A stretch of 64,000 nt of DNA. Source: Hyphomicrobiales bacterium (GTDB lineage: Bacteria > Pseudomonadota > Alphaproteobacteria > Rhizobiales > Methylopilaceae). How positions within the stretch are numbered: the first letter of the stretch is position 1; every line of letters begins with the position of its first letter. The notes beneath the pieces are model-generated. The model saw only the letters and a program-made list of their open reading frames with translations, did no database searches and had not been told where the DNA came from. Below are positions 26,411-34,317 of the stretch, one piece after another. The stretch is taken from assembly GCA_022842205.1 (NCBI GenBank), contig JALHQA010000002.1, positions 248,001 through 312,000 on the forward strand. Direction: 5' to 3'. The position numbers and the translations under genes were made by a program.

Positions 26411-27225
26411 CGATCTCCAATAGAATTGCGGGCGCGAAAAGCAGCCTTGGACGTCCGGATGAAGTCGTGCTCCGACTTGTGTTCGGCGGTCTCATTGCGG
26501 CGACAATATACGTACTGGCGAATGACCTATACGAGCGACATCAGATGCCGGCTCGGGCCACGGAGACGCTTTTGCCGGGAGAGACGCCCCGCATCGAGCC
26601 ATTCCTTCCATCGGTACGACCGGACGTCTCGGAACCCGGCAAAGAACGCCGCTCCGCGCCCGACATCCTCCGAAAGGAAATGACGATTGAGCTTGTCGAC
26701 GACCACAGGCTCGAAGCAACTGGCACCATTACGCCGGGAACGGCAAAACGATTCCGAGCTGAAGTTGAGAAGCGCGGTAGTTACGTCAGGACAGTGGTTC
26801 TGAACTCCCCGGGCGGATCCGTGCAGGACGCTTTGGAGATGGGCAAACTCATTCGAGAGAAAGAATTCGACACGCTCGTCCCTGCCGGCGGCCACTGCGC
26901 CTCCTCCTGCCCGCTGGTCTTCTCAGGCGGTGTTCAACGGTCGGCTGGAAAAGACGCCGCGATCGGTGTGCATCAGATGATTGCGTATGGTTCGACAGCA
27001 ATGAATGGAGCGGACGTTCAGAACAGCATTCAAACGGTTTCGGCAGCGTGCCAACGTCATCTAACGGAGATGGGCGTTGATCTGAAGGTTTGGATGCACG
27101 CGATGGAAACACCGCCACAAGAGCTCTTTTACTTCACACCAAAAGAGCTTCGCGATCTCCGTCTAATATCCGCGCCGGAAGACAAGAACGTAAGCGAAAA
27201 GGCTGGTCCGGCCACCAAAGGTTAG
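26407..27225 (+). CDS. Membrane-anchored ClpP-fold serine protease (COG3904-like)
   Basis: A 272-residue protein with one N-terminal membrane segment (about residues 22-40) and a ClpP/crotonase-like domain outside the membrane. Visible motifs are the oxyanion-type VLNSPGGSVQDALEMG, the nucleophile-site segment GGHCASSCPLVFSGG, and a histidine in AIGVHQM, arranged as in ClpP and the periplasmic COG3904 family. The two cysteines around the serine may form a disulphide. Its ATG overlaps the stop of the preceding membrane protein. Base composition is less GC-rich than the flanking genes, suggesting separate origin. The target is unknown. Confidence 0.8.
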   Translation: MTISNRIAGAKSSLGRPDEVVLRLVFGGLIAATIYVLANDLYERHQMPARATETLLPGETPRIEPFLPSVRPDVSEPGKERRSAPDILRKEMTIELVDDHRLEATGTITPGTAKRFRAEVEKRGSYVRTVVLNSPGGSVQDALEMGKLIREKEFDTLVPAGGHCASSCPLVFSGGVQRSAGKDAAIGVHQMIAYGSTAMNGADVQNSIQTVSAACQRHLTEMGVDLKVWMHAMETPPQELFYFTPKELRDLRLISAPEDKNVSEKAGPATKG

Positions 27226-27681
27226 ACCTCCCACTGCCCCCCGAGCGGCCAAAAAGCATTCTTCGACGGGCGGCTCGGTTCGAGGCGGCGCGCCGCGCCA
27301 GACCGGCGGGACGATAGAAGGACCGGCGTCAGTCCGAAATGCAGCGTTTTGCAGCGAGCGCAGAGGACCCGGCATTTGCCGCGCAAGCAGCCAGTCCGAT
27401 TGGGACGCCAAAGCATTCCCTGGCAATAAGTTAGCCAAAACGCCCTCGACATTTCCGAGGCTTCGGAATCACGAGTGCTTGCCTCATACCGAGGCCTCCG
27501 CGCTGAAGGCAGAGGCTGAAGAGCTTCTTCCGAGCAATACCCTGCAAGCGATTACCGGTTTGCGAGGCGAAATGCATCCGGCGGGTATCGCATTGGCGGT
27601 TCGCCGCAGACTAATGCTGCAGGACGACAGTTCCGATCCTGCTGCTACCTGCTCGAACGAAACCAGGCAGGCTACCAACCC
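27226..27681. other. Gene-free stretch at right end of the accessory region
   Basis: These 456 bases contain the R2 copy at 27420-27478 but no credible gene; short frames on both strands lack family signatures and ribosome-binding sites. Beyond R2 the sequence does not resume with a tRNA 3' fragment or R1, so the outer end of the second unit appears eroded or ends here. Confidence 0.6.
27420..27478. repeat. R2 repeat, copy c (right end of gene block 2)
   Basis: A 59-base gapless match to 24681-24739 (about 51 of 59). It includes the CTGGCAATAA core and a five-base hairpin CCTCG/CGAGG around ACATTTC. It lies about 195 bases after the protease stop, mirroring the place of copy b after the GntR gene. 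Confidence 0.82.
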
Positions 27682-29151
27682 TCACGGCGTTGTATTGGAA
27701 GGTACTCCATTGACGCCCGGTTGCGAAGCAGGTGCCACATCGGTCTCGCCCGCCGGCGCGGCGCGGAGGCTTGCCGCCGCCCCCACGCGGTCAGTCGAAA
27801 CGGGTTGCGGCGAAATCGAGCCATCTGCATTTGCAACACGCCATACCGTATCGCCCGCGTCGTCTGCGATCAGAAGAGCGCCGGTGCCATCGATCGCGAC
27901 GCCGACCGGGCGACCCCTGGCCTGTTCGCCATCAAGAAAGCCGGTCACCACATCCTGAGCCGGGCCGGACGGCTTGCCACCCTCGAATGGTATGTACACA
28001 ACCTTGTAGCCGTTGAACACCGAACGGTTCCAGCTGCCGTGCATCCCCACGAAAGCGCCGCTTCCATATTGCTGCGGCATGGCGGAATCATGGGAGAACG
28101 CCATTCCGAGCGCGGCGACATGGCTCGACAAGGCATAGTCGGGCACGATCGCCTTCTCGACCATATCCGGCCGCGGCGGATGAACCCGCTCGTCGACATG
28201 ATTGCCGAAATAGCTCCACGGCCAGCCGTAAAAGCCGCCGTCCTGAACGGACGTCATGTAATCCGGCACCAGGTTGGGACCCAGCTCGTCGCGTTCATTC
28301 ACCACCGTCCAAAGAGTTCCGGTTTCCGGATGAATGCTGAGGCCGTTCGGATTTCGCAGACCGGAGGCGTACACACGAGATGCGCCAGTCTGGCGATCGA
28401 TCTGCAGGATCGCCGCTCTTTCCTTCTCGGCTTCGAGTCCCCGCTCGGCGGCGTTGGAATTCGAGCCGACCGAGGCATAGAGGAACCGGCCATCCGGGCT
28501 GAGCGCCAGATCCTTTGTCCAATGATGGTTGATCGGCCCGCCCGGCAAGGGAGCCAGCACCGAAGGTTCGGCGTTGATTTCGGTCTGGCCAAGTTCGTAA
28601 GGATAGGCAAGCACCGCATCGGCCGCCGCGACATAGAGCGTATTGTCATACCACGCGACGCCAAAGGGCGAGTTCAGGTCCGTCAGCAGATCGCTCCGTT
28701 GATCCACGGTCCCGTCTCGATTGGTATCCCGCAGCAAGGTGACGAGATTGGTTTTCTGGTCGGAGCCGCCCCCGCCCTGCGCGTAAGCCATGATCCAGCC
28801 GCGGATGATGTCCTTGGGGCGCGGGAGCGGCTTGCCCTTTGGCGCTCGCGACTGCACGACGAGCACATCGCCGTTAGGAAGCGTATGCACAGTCCGAGGG
28901 TGCGCAAGGTCAGACGCATAGGCGGTTACGGTGAGCCCTTCCGCCACATCCGGTGTCTGGCCCTCGCTCCAGCCCACGACTTCGGCCACCTTGAGATCCG
29001 GCATGAGCTCCGTGCTCGGTTCCGGCAAGACCGGATTGGGCCCGATCTGTTTGGAAACGTCGAAATCCTGATTCTCGCCGCAGCCGGCGAGCAGGAGCAG
29101 AACCAGGCCCGTTCCTGCGAGCGAAACTTTCCGGAGATTGCGTTCAGACAT
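27682..29151 (-). CDS. PQQ-type sugar dehydrogenase lipoprotein (sorbosone/glucose dehydrogenase family)
   Basis: A beta-propeller dehydrogenase that oxidises sugars outside the cytoplasm with PQQ as expected cofactor. The start at 29151 (MSERNLRKVSLAG) gives a lipoprotein signal ending LLLLAGCG, so the protein is lipid-anchored. Propeller motifs include LAHPRTVHTLPNGDVLV, WTKDLALSPDGRFLYASVG, GLRNPNGLSIHPETGTLWTV, YGWPWSYFG and LGMAFSHDS. Length is about 489 residues. The start overlaps the stop of the DUF2231 gene by eight bases. Electron transfer into the nearby cytochrome/oxidase operon is plausible, but that link is inferred. Confidence 0.88.
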   Translation of the reverse strand: MSERNLRKVSLAGTGLVLLLLAGCGENQDFDVSKQIGPNPVLPEPSTELMPDLKVAEVVGWSEGQTPDVAEGLTVTAYASDLAHPRTVHTLPNGDVLVVQSRAPKGKPLPRPKDIIRGWIMAYAQGGGGSDQKTNLVTLLRDTNRDGTVDQRSDLLTDLNSPFGVAWYDNTLYVAAADAVLAYPYELGQTEINAEPSVLAPLPGGPINHHWTKDLALSPDGRFLYASVGSNSNAAERGLEAEKERAAILQIDRQTGASRVYASGLRNPNGLSIHPETGTLWTVVNERDELGPNLVPDYMTSVQDGGFYGWPWSYFGNHVDERVHPPRPDMVEKAIVPDYALSSHVAALGMAFSHDSAMPQQYGSGAFVGMHGSWNRSVFNGYKVVYIPFEGGKPSGPAQDVVTGFLDGEQARGRPVGVAIDGTGALLIADDAGDTVWRVANADGSISPQPVSTDRVGAAASLRAAPAGETDVAPASQPGVNGVPSNTTP

Positions 29152-29629
29152 GGGTGCCGTCTCCCGGTCGCGCCGGTCGCGACAGGCCAAGCCAGCCCGT
29201 CACCAGCATTACAAGAACGGTGAGCACCGACAGCAGGAGGCCGTGGGGCACCACCGCCTTCCACCCATCGGCCGCATGTACAAAATTGTTAAGAAACGCG
29301 AGCAGCAGAGCGAGCACGCTTCCCAGCGTGTAAAGCCAGACCCGCCTCGGCCGGCACGCCGGACAGACAATGTAGCCCACCAGCCGCGTAATGAGCGCAG
29401 CAACGCCGACGACAAGGCCGATCAGCAGCAGCCATGCCGAAAAATGCTGCCACATCAGATAGGATGTGCGCCAATAGATGATGTCCGTCGCCAGCGCCAG
29501 CGAGAAGCAGACGACCGGAAACGACGCCAGCACATTTTCGATCGCGCACCCCGCCGACAGAAAGGTGGATCGCTGATAGGAAAGATTGCTCAATGACAGT
29601 TCCTTGTGTCGCCTTGGGAGCCTGCTCAT
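29144..29629 (-). CDS. DUF2231 domain membrane protein
   Basis: A 161-residue protein with four hydrophobic segments (about 30-50, 62-84, 98-118, 128-150), the DUF2231 layout, and the conserved SFPVVCFSLALATDIIYW start of the domain. A CPAC pair lies in the loop after the second segment. Histidines in MWQHFSAW, FVHAADGW and VPHGLLL fall in or near helices and could bind haem, as suspected for the family; this is inference. It is translationally coupled to the sugar dehydrogenase. An internal TTG near 29596 with AAGGAA upstream is a possible alternative start. Confidence 0.82.
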   Translation of the reverse strand: MSRLPRRHKELSLSNLSYQRSTFLSAGCAIENVLASFPVVCFSLALATDIIYWRTSYLMWQHFSAWLLLIGLVVGVAALITRLVGYIVCPACRPRRVWLYTLGSVLALLLAFLNNFVHAADGWKAVVPHGLLLSVLTVLVMLVTGWLGLSRPARPGDGTHV

Positions 29630-29685
29630 TGGAGTACGACTTGCGCTCCAATTTGTTCCCCAAAACGTCCGTGGCGCCCAATCGA

Positions 29686-30168
29686 TCAGGTGGCGTTTCT
29701 CTCGTCGCGCTGCCGGGCTTTTTTCTCTTCATCGCGCGCGATGAAACTGATCTTGCCGTTGGGTTCCAGAATCGCCCAGGCGACGTCCTGCATCCGGGCT
29801 ATTCCGGCTAGCCTCATTTCCGAGCGCAGTTCCGATCGCGTGATCCGGTCGCGGCGCAAATTTGCCTCTATCAACTTTCCGTTCTGCACGAGGATGCTCG
29901 GCTCGCCGTCGAGAGCGCGCTCGGCCGCGGGAGACAGATAGCTCATCCAGCTCAGCACAGTCGCCCAGAGCGCGAATGTCGATATCGCCAGAACGGCGCC
30001 CGTCAGGCTGAAATCGTCCTGTGTCACGCCCTGCTGGATCAGATCTCCCATTGCGACGATGACCACGAGTTCGAACGGCGTCATCTGGCCAAGTTCCCGC
30101 TTGCCCAGCATGCGCAGCAGCACATACAGCGCAAAGAACATGGCGGTGGCGCGAATAACGATATCCAT
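29686..30168 (-). CDS. DUF421 (YetF-like) membrane protein
   Basis: A 160-residue protein with two to three N-terminal membrane segments. LLRMLGKRELGQMTPFELVV is the characteristic DUF421 stretch near residues 19-38, followed by a cytoplasmic domain with GEPSILVQNGKLIEANLRRD and a C-terminal strand-rich region (VAWAILEPNGKISFI). The family is associated with stress and spore genes in other bacteria, but its function is unknown. The start overlaps the stop of the upstream gene by one base (TGATG). Confidence 0.86.
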   Translation of the reverse strand: MDIVIRATAMFFALYVLLRMLGKRELGQMTPFELVVIVAMGDLIQQGVTQDDFSLTGAVLAISTFALWATVLSWMSYLSPAAERALDGEPSILVQNGKLIEANLRRDRITRSELRSEMRLAGIARMQDVAWAILEPNGKISFIARDEEKKARQRDERNAT

Positions 30169-30683
30169 CAGGGCAGGATCATCGTCGAGAGCGGCAGCCG
30201 GCCGATTTCGGAGGCGCCGTCGTGAAAAACGATGTCTCCTTGCTGGCGGCCCGCCGCATCGGAATTGGCCTGAAGCTCCATCTGCAGATGCGCGACTTTT
30301 CCGGCATCGAGCGGACCAATCGTCAGTCGATACTGGCCATCCTCGAACGCCTCTTCGCCGCTTTCCGGAATCGCGCTGTTGATGGTGATGTCCTGCAGAA
30401 GTGCGCGGTCGATGGATACTGACAACTCGCCGATCGCCCGCATGGCCTGGACATCGACAAGGCGTTCAAAAAACTCGCCGCTGCGAACGACCGACGGCGA
30501 CGTAACGGAAGCCCGGACTTCGGCATTTTCGATGGACAAGGTTTTGCCGCCGCCGCCTCCTCCGTAACCGGAAAGACCGAACGCCGCGATCGCGCCAAGT
30601 ATCAACAGAGGCAAAAAACGGGGAATTCCGCCCGAAGCGTGCCGGGCGGATGGACCAATTCCATCGGGCAAGGAAGCTTCCAT
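30168..30683 (-). CDS. Membrane-anchored protein of unknown function
   Basis: A 171-residue protein not recognised. A hydrophobic segment at about residues 22-40 (FLPLLILGAIAAFGLSGYGG) is followed by a glycine run and a probably periplasmic beta-rich domain (KTLSIENAEVRASVTSPSVV, later LTIGPLDAGKVAHLQMEL). This looks like an Ig-like or accessory fold. It is coupled by a one-base overlap to the DUF421 gene, implying joint function in the envelope. Confidence 0.72.
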   Translation of the reverse strand: MEASLPDGIGPSARHASGGIPRFLPLLILGAIAAFGLSGYGGGGGGKTLSIENAEVRASVTSPSVVRSGEFFERLVDVQAMRAIGELSVSIDRALLQDITINSAIPESGEEAFEDGQYRLTIGPLDAGKVAHLQMELQANSDAAGRQQGDIVFHDGASEIGRLPLSTMILP

Positions 30684-30739
30684 GGCCCTTCAACTCGGGC
30701 CAACACTGCCGGTTCCGTCATGCCCCTTGGCCGGGATCG

Positions 30740-30916
30740 TCAGGCCGAATCCTCGTCGACCCGGAAATTCTCGAAGGTCTTCCGCTTCTGGGCTGTCTTC
30801 TCTCCCTGGCTCAGGCGCCGCCTCCTGTTTTGCCAGATGCCATAGGCCAGCACGGCCGCGAGTACGATCCATCCGAGATGAATGAAAACCCACGGGATGC
30901 CGCTAACGTCTTCCAT
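30740..30916 (-). CDS. Small single-span membrane protein (58 aa)
   Basis: The frame beginning MEDVSGIPWVF has a GGGAG ribosome-binding site about seven bases upstream. It encodes one hydrophobic span (IHLGWIVLAAVLAYGIW, residues 12-28) followed by a strongly basic tail (NRRRRLSQGEK) and an acidic end. A longer in-frame extension to 31102 is not supported. Function unknown; it lies divergent from the YciE-like gene. Confidence 0.7.
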   Translation of the reverse strand: MEDVSGIPWVFIHLGWIVLAAVLAYGIWQNRRRRLSQGEKTAQKRKTFENFRVDEDSA

Positions 30917-31037
30917 CTTTTTCTCCCTTTCTGAAAAGACGCGGGAAGCGCGACGACGGTTCCAGATTGCGGGAGAGAGGAACGCTCCTTGGCGCGAGGC
31001 GTTGGCCAACAGCCACCACACAACAGAGGAGCGCGAA

Positions 31038-31541
31038 ATGGGACTGTTCTCCAAGGACATCAAGACAATGGACGATCTCTTCCTGCACACCCTGCAGGAC
31101 ATCTATTACGCCGAAAAACAGATCGCGAAGAACTTGCCGACCATGGCGGAAAAGGCGACGAACCGCGAACTGGCGAATGGCTTCAAAACCCATCTTGAAG
31201 AGACCGAAAACCAGATCAAACGGCTCGAACAGGTCTTCGCCGATTACGGCAAGCCGGCCGAGGGCGTCGACTGCGAAGCCATCGACGGCATTCTGAAGGA
31301 AGCCAAGCACGTCATCGGCAATGTCGAGGACAAACAGGTTCTCGACGCCGCGTTGATCGCCCTCGCCCAGGCCGTCGAGCATTACGAGATCACACGCTAT
31401 GGCACGCTGATCGCCTGGGCGAAGGAGCTTGGCTACGACAAGCTGGTGCGGCCGCTTGAGTTGAACCTCAAGGAAGAGGACGCGACCGACAAGAAGCTCT
31501 CGAAGCTGGCGGAATCCAAGCTCAACAAGAAAGCGGCCTGA
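31038..31541 (+). CDS. YciE/YciF-type ferritin-like protein (DUF892)
   Basis: A 167-residue ferritin-fold protein of the stress-linked YciE/YciF group. The start MGLFSKDIKTMDDLFLHTLQDIYYAEKQI is typical of DUF892, followed by four-helix-bundle segments with HLEETENQIKRLEQVF and ALAQAVEHYEITRYGTL, whose E and H residues are the likely di-metal ligands. The ATG at 31038 has an AGAGGA site; an upstream in-frame extension is not used. The C-terminal tail is lysine-rich. A strong hairpin terminator follows. Confidence 0.93.
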   Translation: MGLFSKDIKTMDDLFLHTLQDIYYAEKQIAKNLPTMAEKATNRELANGFKTHLEETENQIKRLEQVFADYGKPAEGVDCEAIDGILKEAKHVIGNVEDKQVLDAALIALAQAVEHYEITRYGTLIAWAKELGYDKLVRPLELNLKEEDATDKKLSKLAESKLNKKAA

Positions 31542-31550
31542 CCCGCAAAC

Positions 31551-31578
31551 AAAAGCCCGGCGCATGCGCCGGGCTTTT
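31551..31578. terminator. Perfect palindromic terminator after the YciE-like gene
   Basis: AAAAGCCCGGCGC pairs with GCGCCGGGCTTTT in a perfect 28-base palindrome ten bases after the stop. The T-run makes it an intrinsic terminator on the plus strand, and the symmetry makes it bidirectional in principle. Confidence 0.9.
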
Positions 31579-31644
31579 CGCATGGAACTCCTCCGCGTCG
31601 CGCTGGTTTCCCCTCTACGGGAGCCTTATGCCGAGGAGACGGCG

Positions 31645-32295
31645 ATGACGGTTGAACGGGTGCTGGCGCCGGCACTGAGCGCAGCCTGCGTACTTGCCAC
31701 GGGCGTTCTGGTGCTCAGCCTGGCGGATGCGGGGCCGCTGTCTTTCCAGATGGCGCAGCATCTGTTCGCGATGAACGTCGCGGCGCCGCTGGCTGCCATT
31801 TTCGTTGCGCGGGTGCCGGCCGCTGGCCGCTCCTCAGCCGTGTTCTGGTCGATCGCCATTCTACAAATCGCCATTCTGTGGTTCTGGCACTGGCCGTCCC
31901 TGCAACTCGCGGCCGCCACCAACTTCTCCCTGCACCTTCTTCTGTCGGCGCTGCTGGCGGCATCAGCGCTGGCATTCTGGTCGCTGCTTCTCGACGCCGC
32001 GCAAAATGGCCGCTGGCGCGCCATTCTCGCTCTGCTTATGACGGGAAAGCTGGCCTGCCTGCTCGGCGTGCTGATGATCTTCGCGCCGCGCGATGTCTAC
32101 GGCCTGCCCGGCCTCTTGTTTCCCCTGTGTTCGACCGGGCCCTCGACATTGCAAGACCAGCAGCTCGCCGGCCTTCTGATGATAACGGCCTGTCCGCTCT
32201 CCTATCTCGTCGCGGGCGTCGTCATCGCGGCGCAGATGCTTGCGCGCGTCGACTCCGGTTCCGACAGCTGGCGGGCAAACATTGTCCCGCGTTGA
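31645..32295 (+). CDS. CtaG-like (caa3-type) cytochrome oxidase assembly membrane protein
   Basis: A 216-residue membrane protein with about six helices. The pattern FQMAQHLFAMNVAAPLAAIF, AILWFWHWPSLQLAA and STGPSTLQDQQLAGLLM matches the caa3_CtaG/DUF1404-like family that helps copper insertion into oxidases. The histidines in AQHLF and WHWP are conserved candidates for metal or haem. The frame is open from 31564, but the ATG at 31645 with GAGGAG upstream is preferred. It opens the oxidase operon and overlaps the cytochrome gene downstream. Confidence 0.82.
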   Translation: MTVERVLAPALSAACVLATGVLVLSLADAGPLSFQMAQHLFAMNVAAPLAAIFVARVPAAGRSSAVFWSIAILQIAILWFWHWPSLQLAAATNFSLHLLLSALLAASALAFWSLLLDAAQNGRWRAILALLMTGKLACLLGVLMIFAPRDVYGLPGLLFPLCSTGPSTLQDQQLAGLLMITACPLSYLVAGVVIAAQMLARVDSGSDSWRANIVPR

Positions 32296-33415
32296 AGCCC
32301 TCCGTCGTTTCCTCGTCAGGCGCTGGAAACCTATCGCCGCCGGCGCCGCGGCTCTTGCTTTGCTGGCGGCGTCGGGCGGCGTGCTCGTCGCATGGAGCGG
32401 CCTTTACAGCGTCGCCGCGAGCAAGGGGCACTGGCTCGTCATCGACAGGTTCCTGCGCTTCGGCATGATGAATTCCGTCGAAACGCATGCGCCGGACGTG
32501 GAGCCGCCCCCGCTCGACGATGCCGATCTCATTCGGCTCGGCGCCGCGCATTACTACGCCGGCTGTGCGTATTGTCATGGCGCTCCGGGTCTTGCCATGA
32601 CACCGGTCGCCCAGCACATGCTGCCGGCCCCGCCCGATCTCACAAGCCATGTTTCCCTATGGACCGACCAGGAACTCTTCTGGCTTGTGAAGCACGGCCT
32701 GAAATACACCGGCATGCCGGGCTGGCCGGTCCAGAACCGCGACGATGAAGTCTGGGCTGTTGTCGCGTTCCTGCGCCAGATGCCGGACATGACCCAGCAG
32801 ACCTATCGCGATCTCGCGCTCGCCGAGGTCGAGGCCGAGCCGCAGGGCGGCGAAGAAATAGCAAGAGGAAACGCGCCGGACGCCGTCTCCGCATGCGCAC
32901 GATGTCATGGCGACGAGGCCGGCCCGCCGAAAAGCGAACTCGTGCCGGTGCTGCACGGACAGCCGCGCGAGATGCTCGAGAATGCCTTGCGCGCCTATCT
33001 CAGCGGCGAGCGAAGCAGCGGCATCATGCAGACCGCGGCATCGGGACTGTCCAGCGACGAGGTCGCGGAACTGGCGGTGTATTATGCCGGCCTTGAGCCG
33101 CCGCGCCGGACTATTGATACTGCGGCCCTCTCGGGCCACGGACGCGAACTCGCGGAAAGCGGCGATCCCGCGCGGCGTATCCCCGCCTGCATGTCATGCC
33201 ATTCCGAATCGGCCCTGCCGGTTTACCCGCGCCTTGCGGGACAGAACGCGCGATATATCGCCAACCGCCTGAAAGCGTGGCAGGCGGGCCAGACTGCCCG
33301 TACCGACACGGCCGCGATCATGGTCCCGATCGCGCGGCTTCTGACGGATGACGACATAGCCGCTGTGTCGGATTACTTTTCCTCGCTCCCTCAGGCTGGC
33401 GGAGCCGGACGATGA
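32282..33415 (+). CDS. Membrane-anchored tri-haem cytochrome c
   Basis: A 377-residue protein (if started at the TTG at 32282; a TTG at 32240 is possible) with one N-terminal anchor (AAGAAALALLAASGGVLVAW) and three CxxCH haem sites: CAYCH, CARCH and CMSCH. Each belongs to a class I cytochrome domain; methionines such as YTGMPGW, GIMQTAA and AIMVPIARL are candidate axial ligands. It probably carries electrons in the periplasm from a donor to the oxidase subunits encoded directly downstream. Its end overlaps the coxB start by four bases. Confidence 0.88.
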   Translation: MSRVEALRRFLVRRWKPIAAGAAALALLAASGGVLVAWSGLYSVAASKGHWLVIDRFLRFGMMNSVETHAPDVEPPPLDDADLIRLGAAHYYAGCAYCHGAPGLAMTPVAQHMLPAPPDLTSHVSLWTDQELFWLVKHGLKYTGMPGWPVQNRDDEVWAVVAFLRQMPDMTQQTYRDLALAEVEAEPQGGEEIARGNAPDAVSACARCHGDEAGPPKSELVPVLHGQPREMLENALRAYLSGERSSGIMQTAASGLSSDEVAELAVYYAGLEPPRRTIDTAALSGHGRELAESGDPARRIPACMSCHSESALPVYPRLAGQNARYIANRLKAWQAGQTARTDTAAIMVPIARLLTDDDIAAVSDYFSSLPQAGGAGR

Positions 33416-34317
33416 ATGTACTCGACCCGGCAGGGCCGGACGCGGGGCGGCTCGCGGAACTGTCCTGGATTCTGTTCATCGGCGGCGGCGCGATCTTTGC
33501 GCTCGTTCTGGCCATCACCTTTTTTGCGATGCAGGGGTCGGATCGTTCGCGCAAGCGCCTGTCCGGAAACTGGCTCGTCTGGACCGGTGGTATCGCCTTC
33601 CCCGTCGCCGTCCTGACGGGCCTTCTTGTTTACGGCCTGCTTCTCATGGGCGCGGAGTCGCGGCCAGCCGAACCGGATCTGCGTGTCCATGTCGAGGGCC
33701 GTCAGTGGTGGTGGCGCGTCTCGTATGAAGAGCCGGATGGCAGCCGGCTTGAAAGCGCCAATGAAATCCGCATCCCGCTCGGGCGCGAGGTCGAGTTCGT
33801 ATTGACGTCGCCGGATGTCATTCACAGCTTCTGGGTTCCGAGCCTCGGCGGCAAGCTGGACATGATTCCGGGACGGACGAACCGGCTCCGCCTGACGGCG
33901 GACCGGCCCGGCGTCTATCGCGGCCAATGCGCCGAATATTGCGGAGGCCCGCATGCGCTGATGGCGCTCGAAGTCATTGCCATGCCGGCGGGCGAATTCG
34001 ACGCATGGCGCGCGCAAGCTTCATCGCCGGTGGAAAATGCGCCGGCCCGTGGCGGCGAGCTCTTTCTCGCCACCGGTTGCGGCTCCTGCCACACGGTCCG
34101 CGGCACGTCGGCGGCCGGTACGATCGGCCCCGATCTTTCCCGCCTTGGCGAACGCCGGCAGCTCGCCGCGGCACGGCTGCCGATGTCCGCCGAAAACATC
34201 GCGCGGTTCATCACACACGGACAGGACATCAAGCCAGGCAATCTGATGCCCGAATTCCGGTTCCTCACCGCCGACGAGACCGCGGCGATCGCATCCTATC
34301 TCGCGGAGCTGAAATGA
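33412..34317 (+). CDS. coxB: Cytochrome c oxidase subunit II with fused cytochrome c domain
   Basis: A 301-residue subunit with two N-terminal membrane helices (about residues 17-38 and 56-78). The QWWWRVSYE electron-entry motif precedes a cupredoxin domain with full CuA ligands: a histidine in IHSFWVPSLGGKLD and the C, E, C, H and M of GQCAEYCGGPHALM. A C-terminal haem c domain has CGSCH near residue 226 and a ligand methionine in NLMPEF. This caa3-type design takes electrons directly from soluble or membrane cytochromes. The start overlaps the preceding gene by four bases and the end overlaps the subunit I start. Confidence 0.95.
   Translation: MNVLDPAGPDAGRLAELSWILFIGGGAIFALVLAITFFAMQGSDRSRKRLSGNWLVWTGGIAFPVAVLTGLLVYGLLLMGAESRPAEPDLRVHVEGRQWWWRVSYEEPDGSRLESANEIRIPLGREVEFVLTSPDVIHSFWVPSLGGKLDMIPGRTNRLRLTADRPGVYRGQCAEYCGGPHALMALEVIAMPAGEFDAWRAQASSPVENAPARGGELFLATGCGSCHTVRGTSAAGTIGPDLSRLGERRQLAAARLPMSAENIARFITHGQDIKPGNLMPEFRFLTADETAAIASYLAELK

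Noticed and set aside
17929-27478. Search for an integrase, transposase, phage or conjugation gene in the accessory region
   Set aside because: None of the readable genes shows tyrosine/serine recombinase, DDE transposase, relaxase or phage signatures, so no autonomous mobile element is claimed.
27479-27958. 159-codon plus-strand frame beyond R2c
   Set aside because: Overlaps the end of the sugar dehydrogenase on the other strand and shows no domain or ribosome-binding site.
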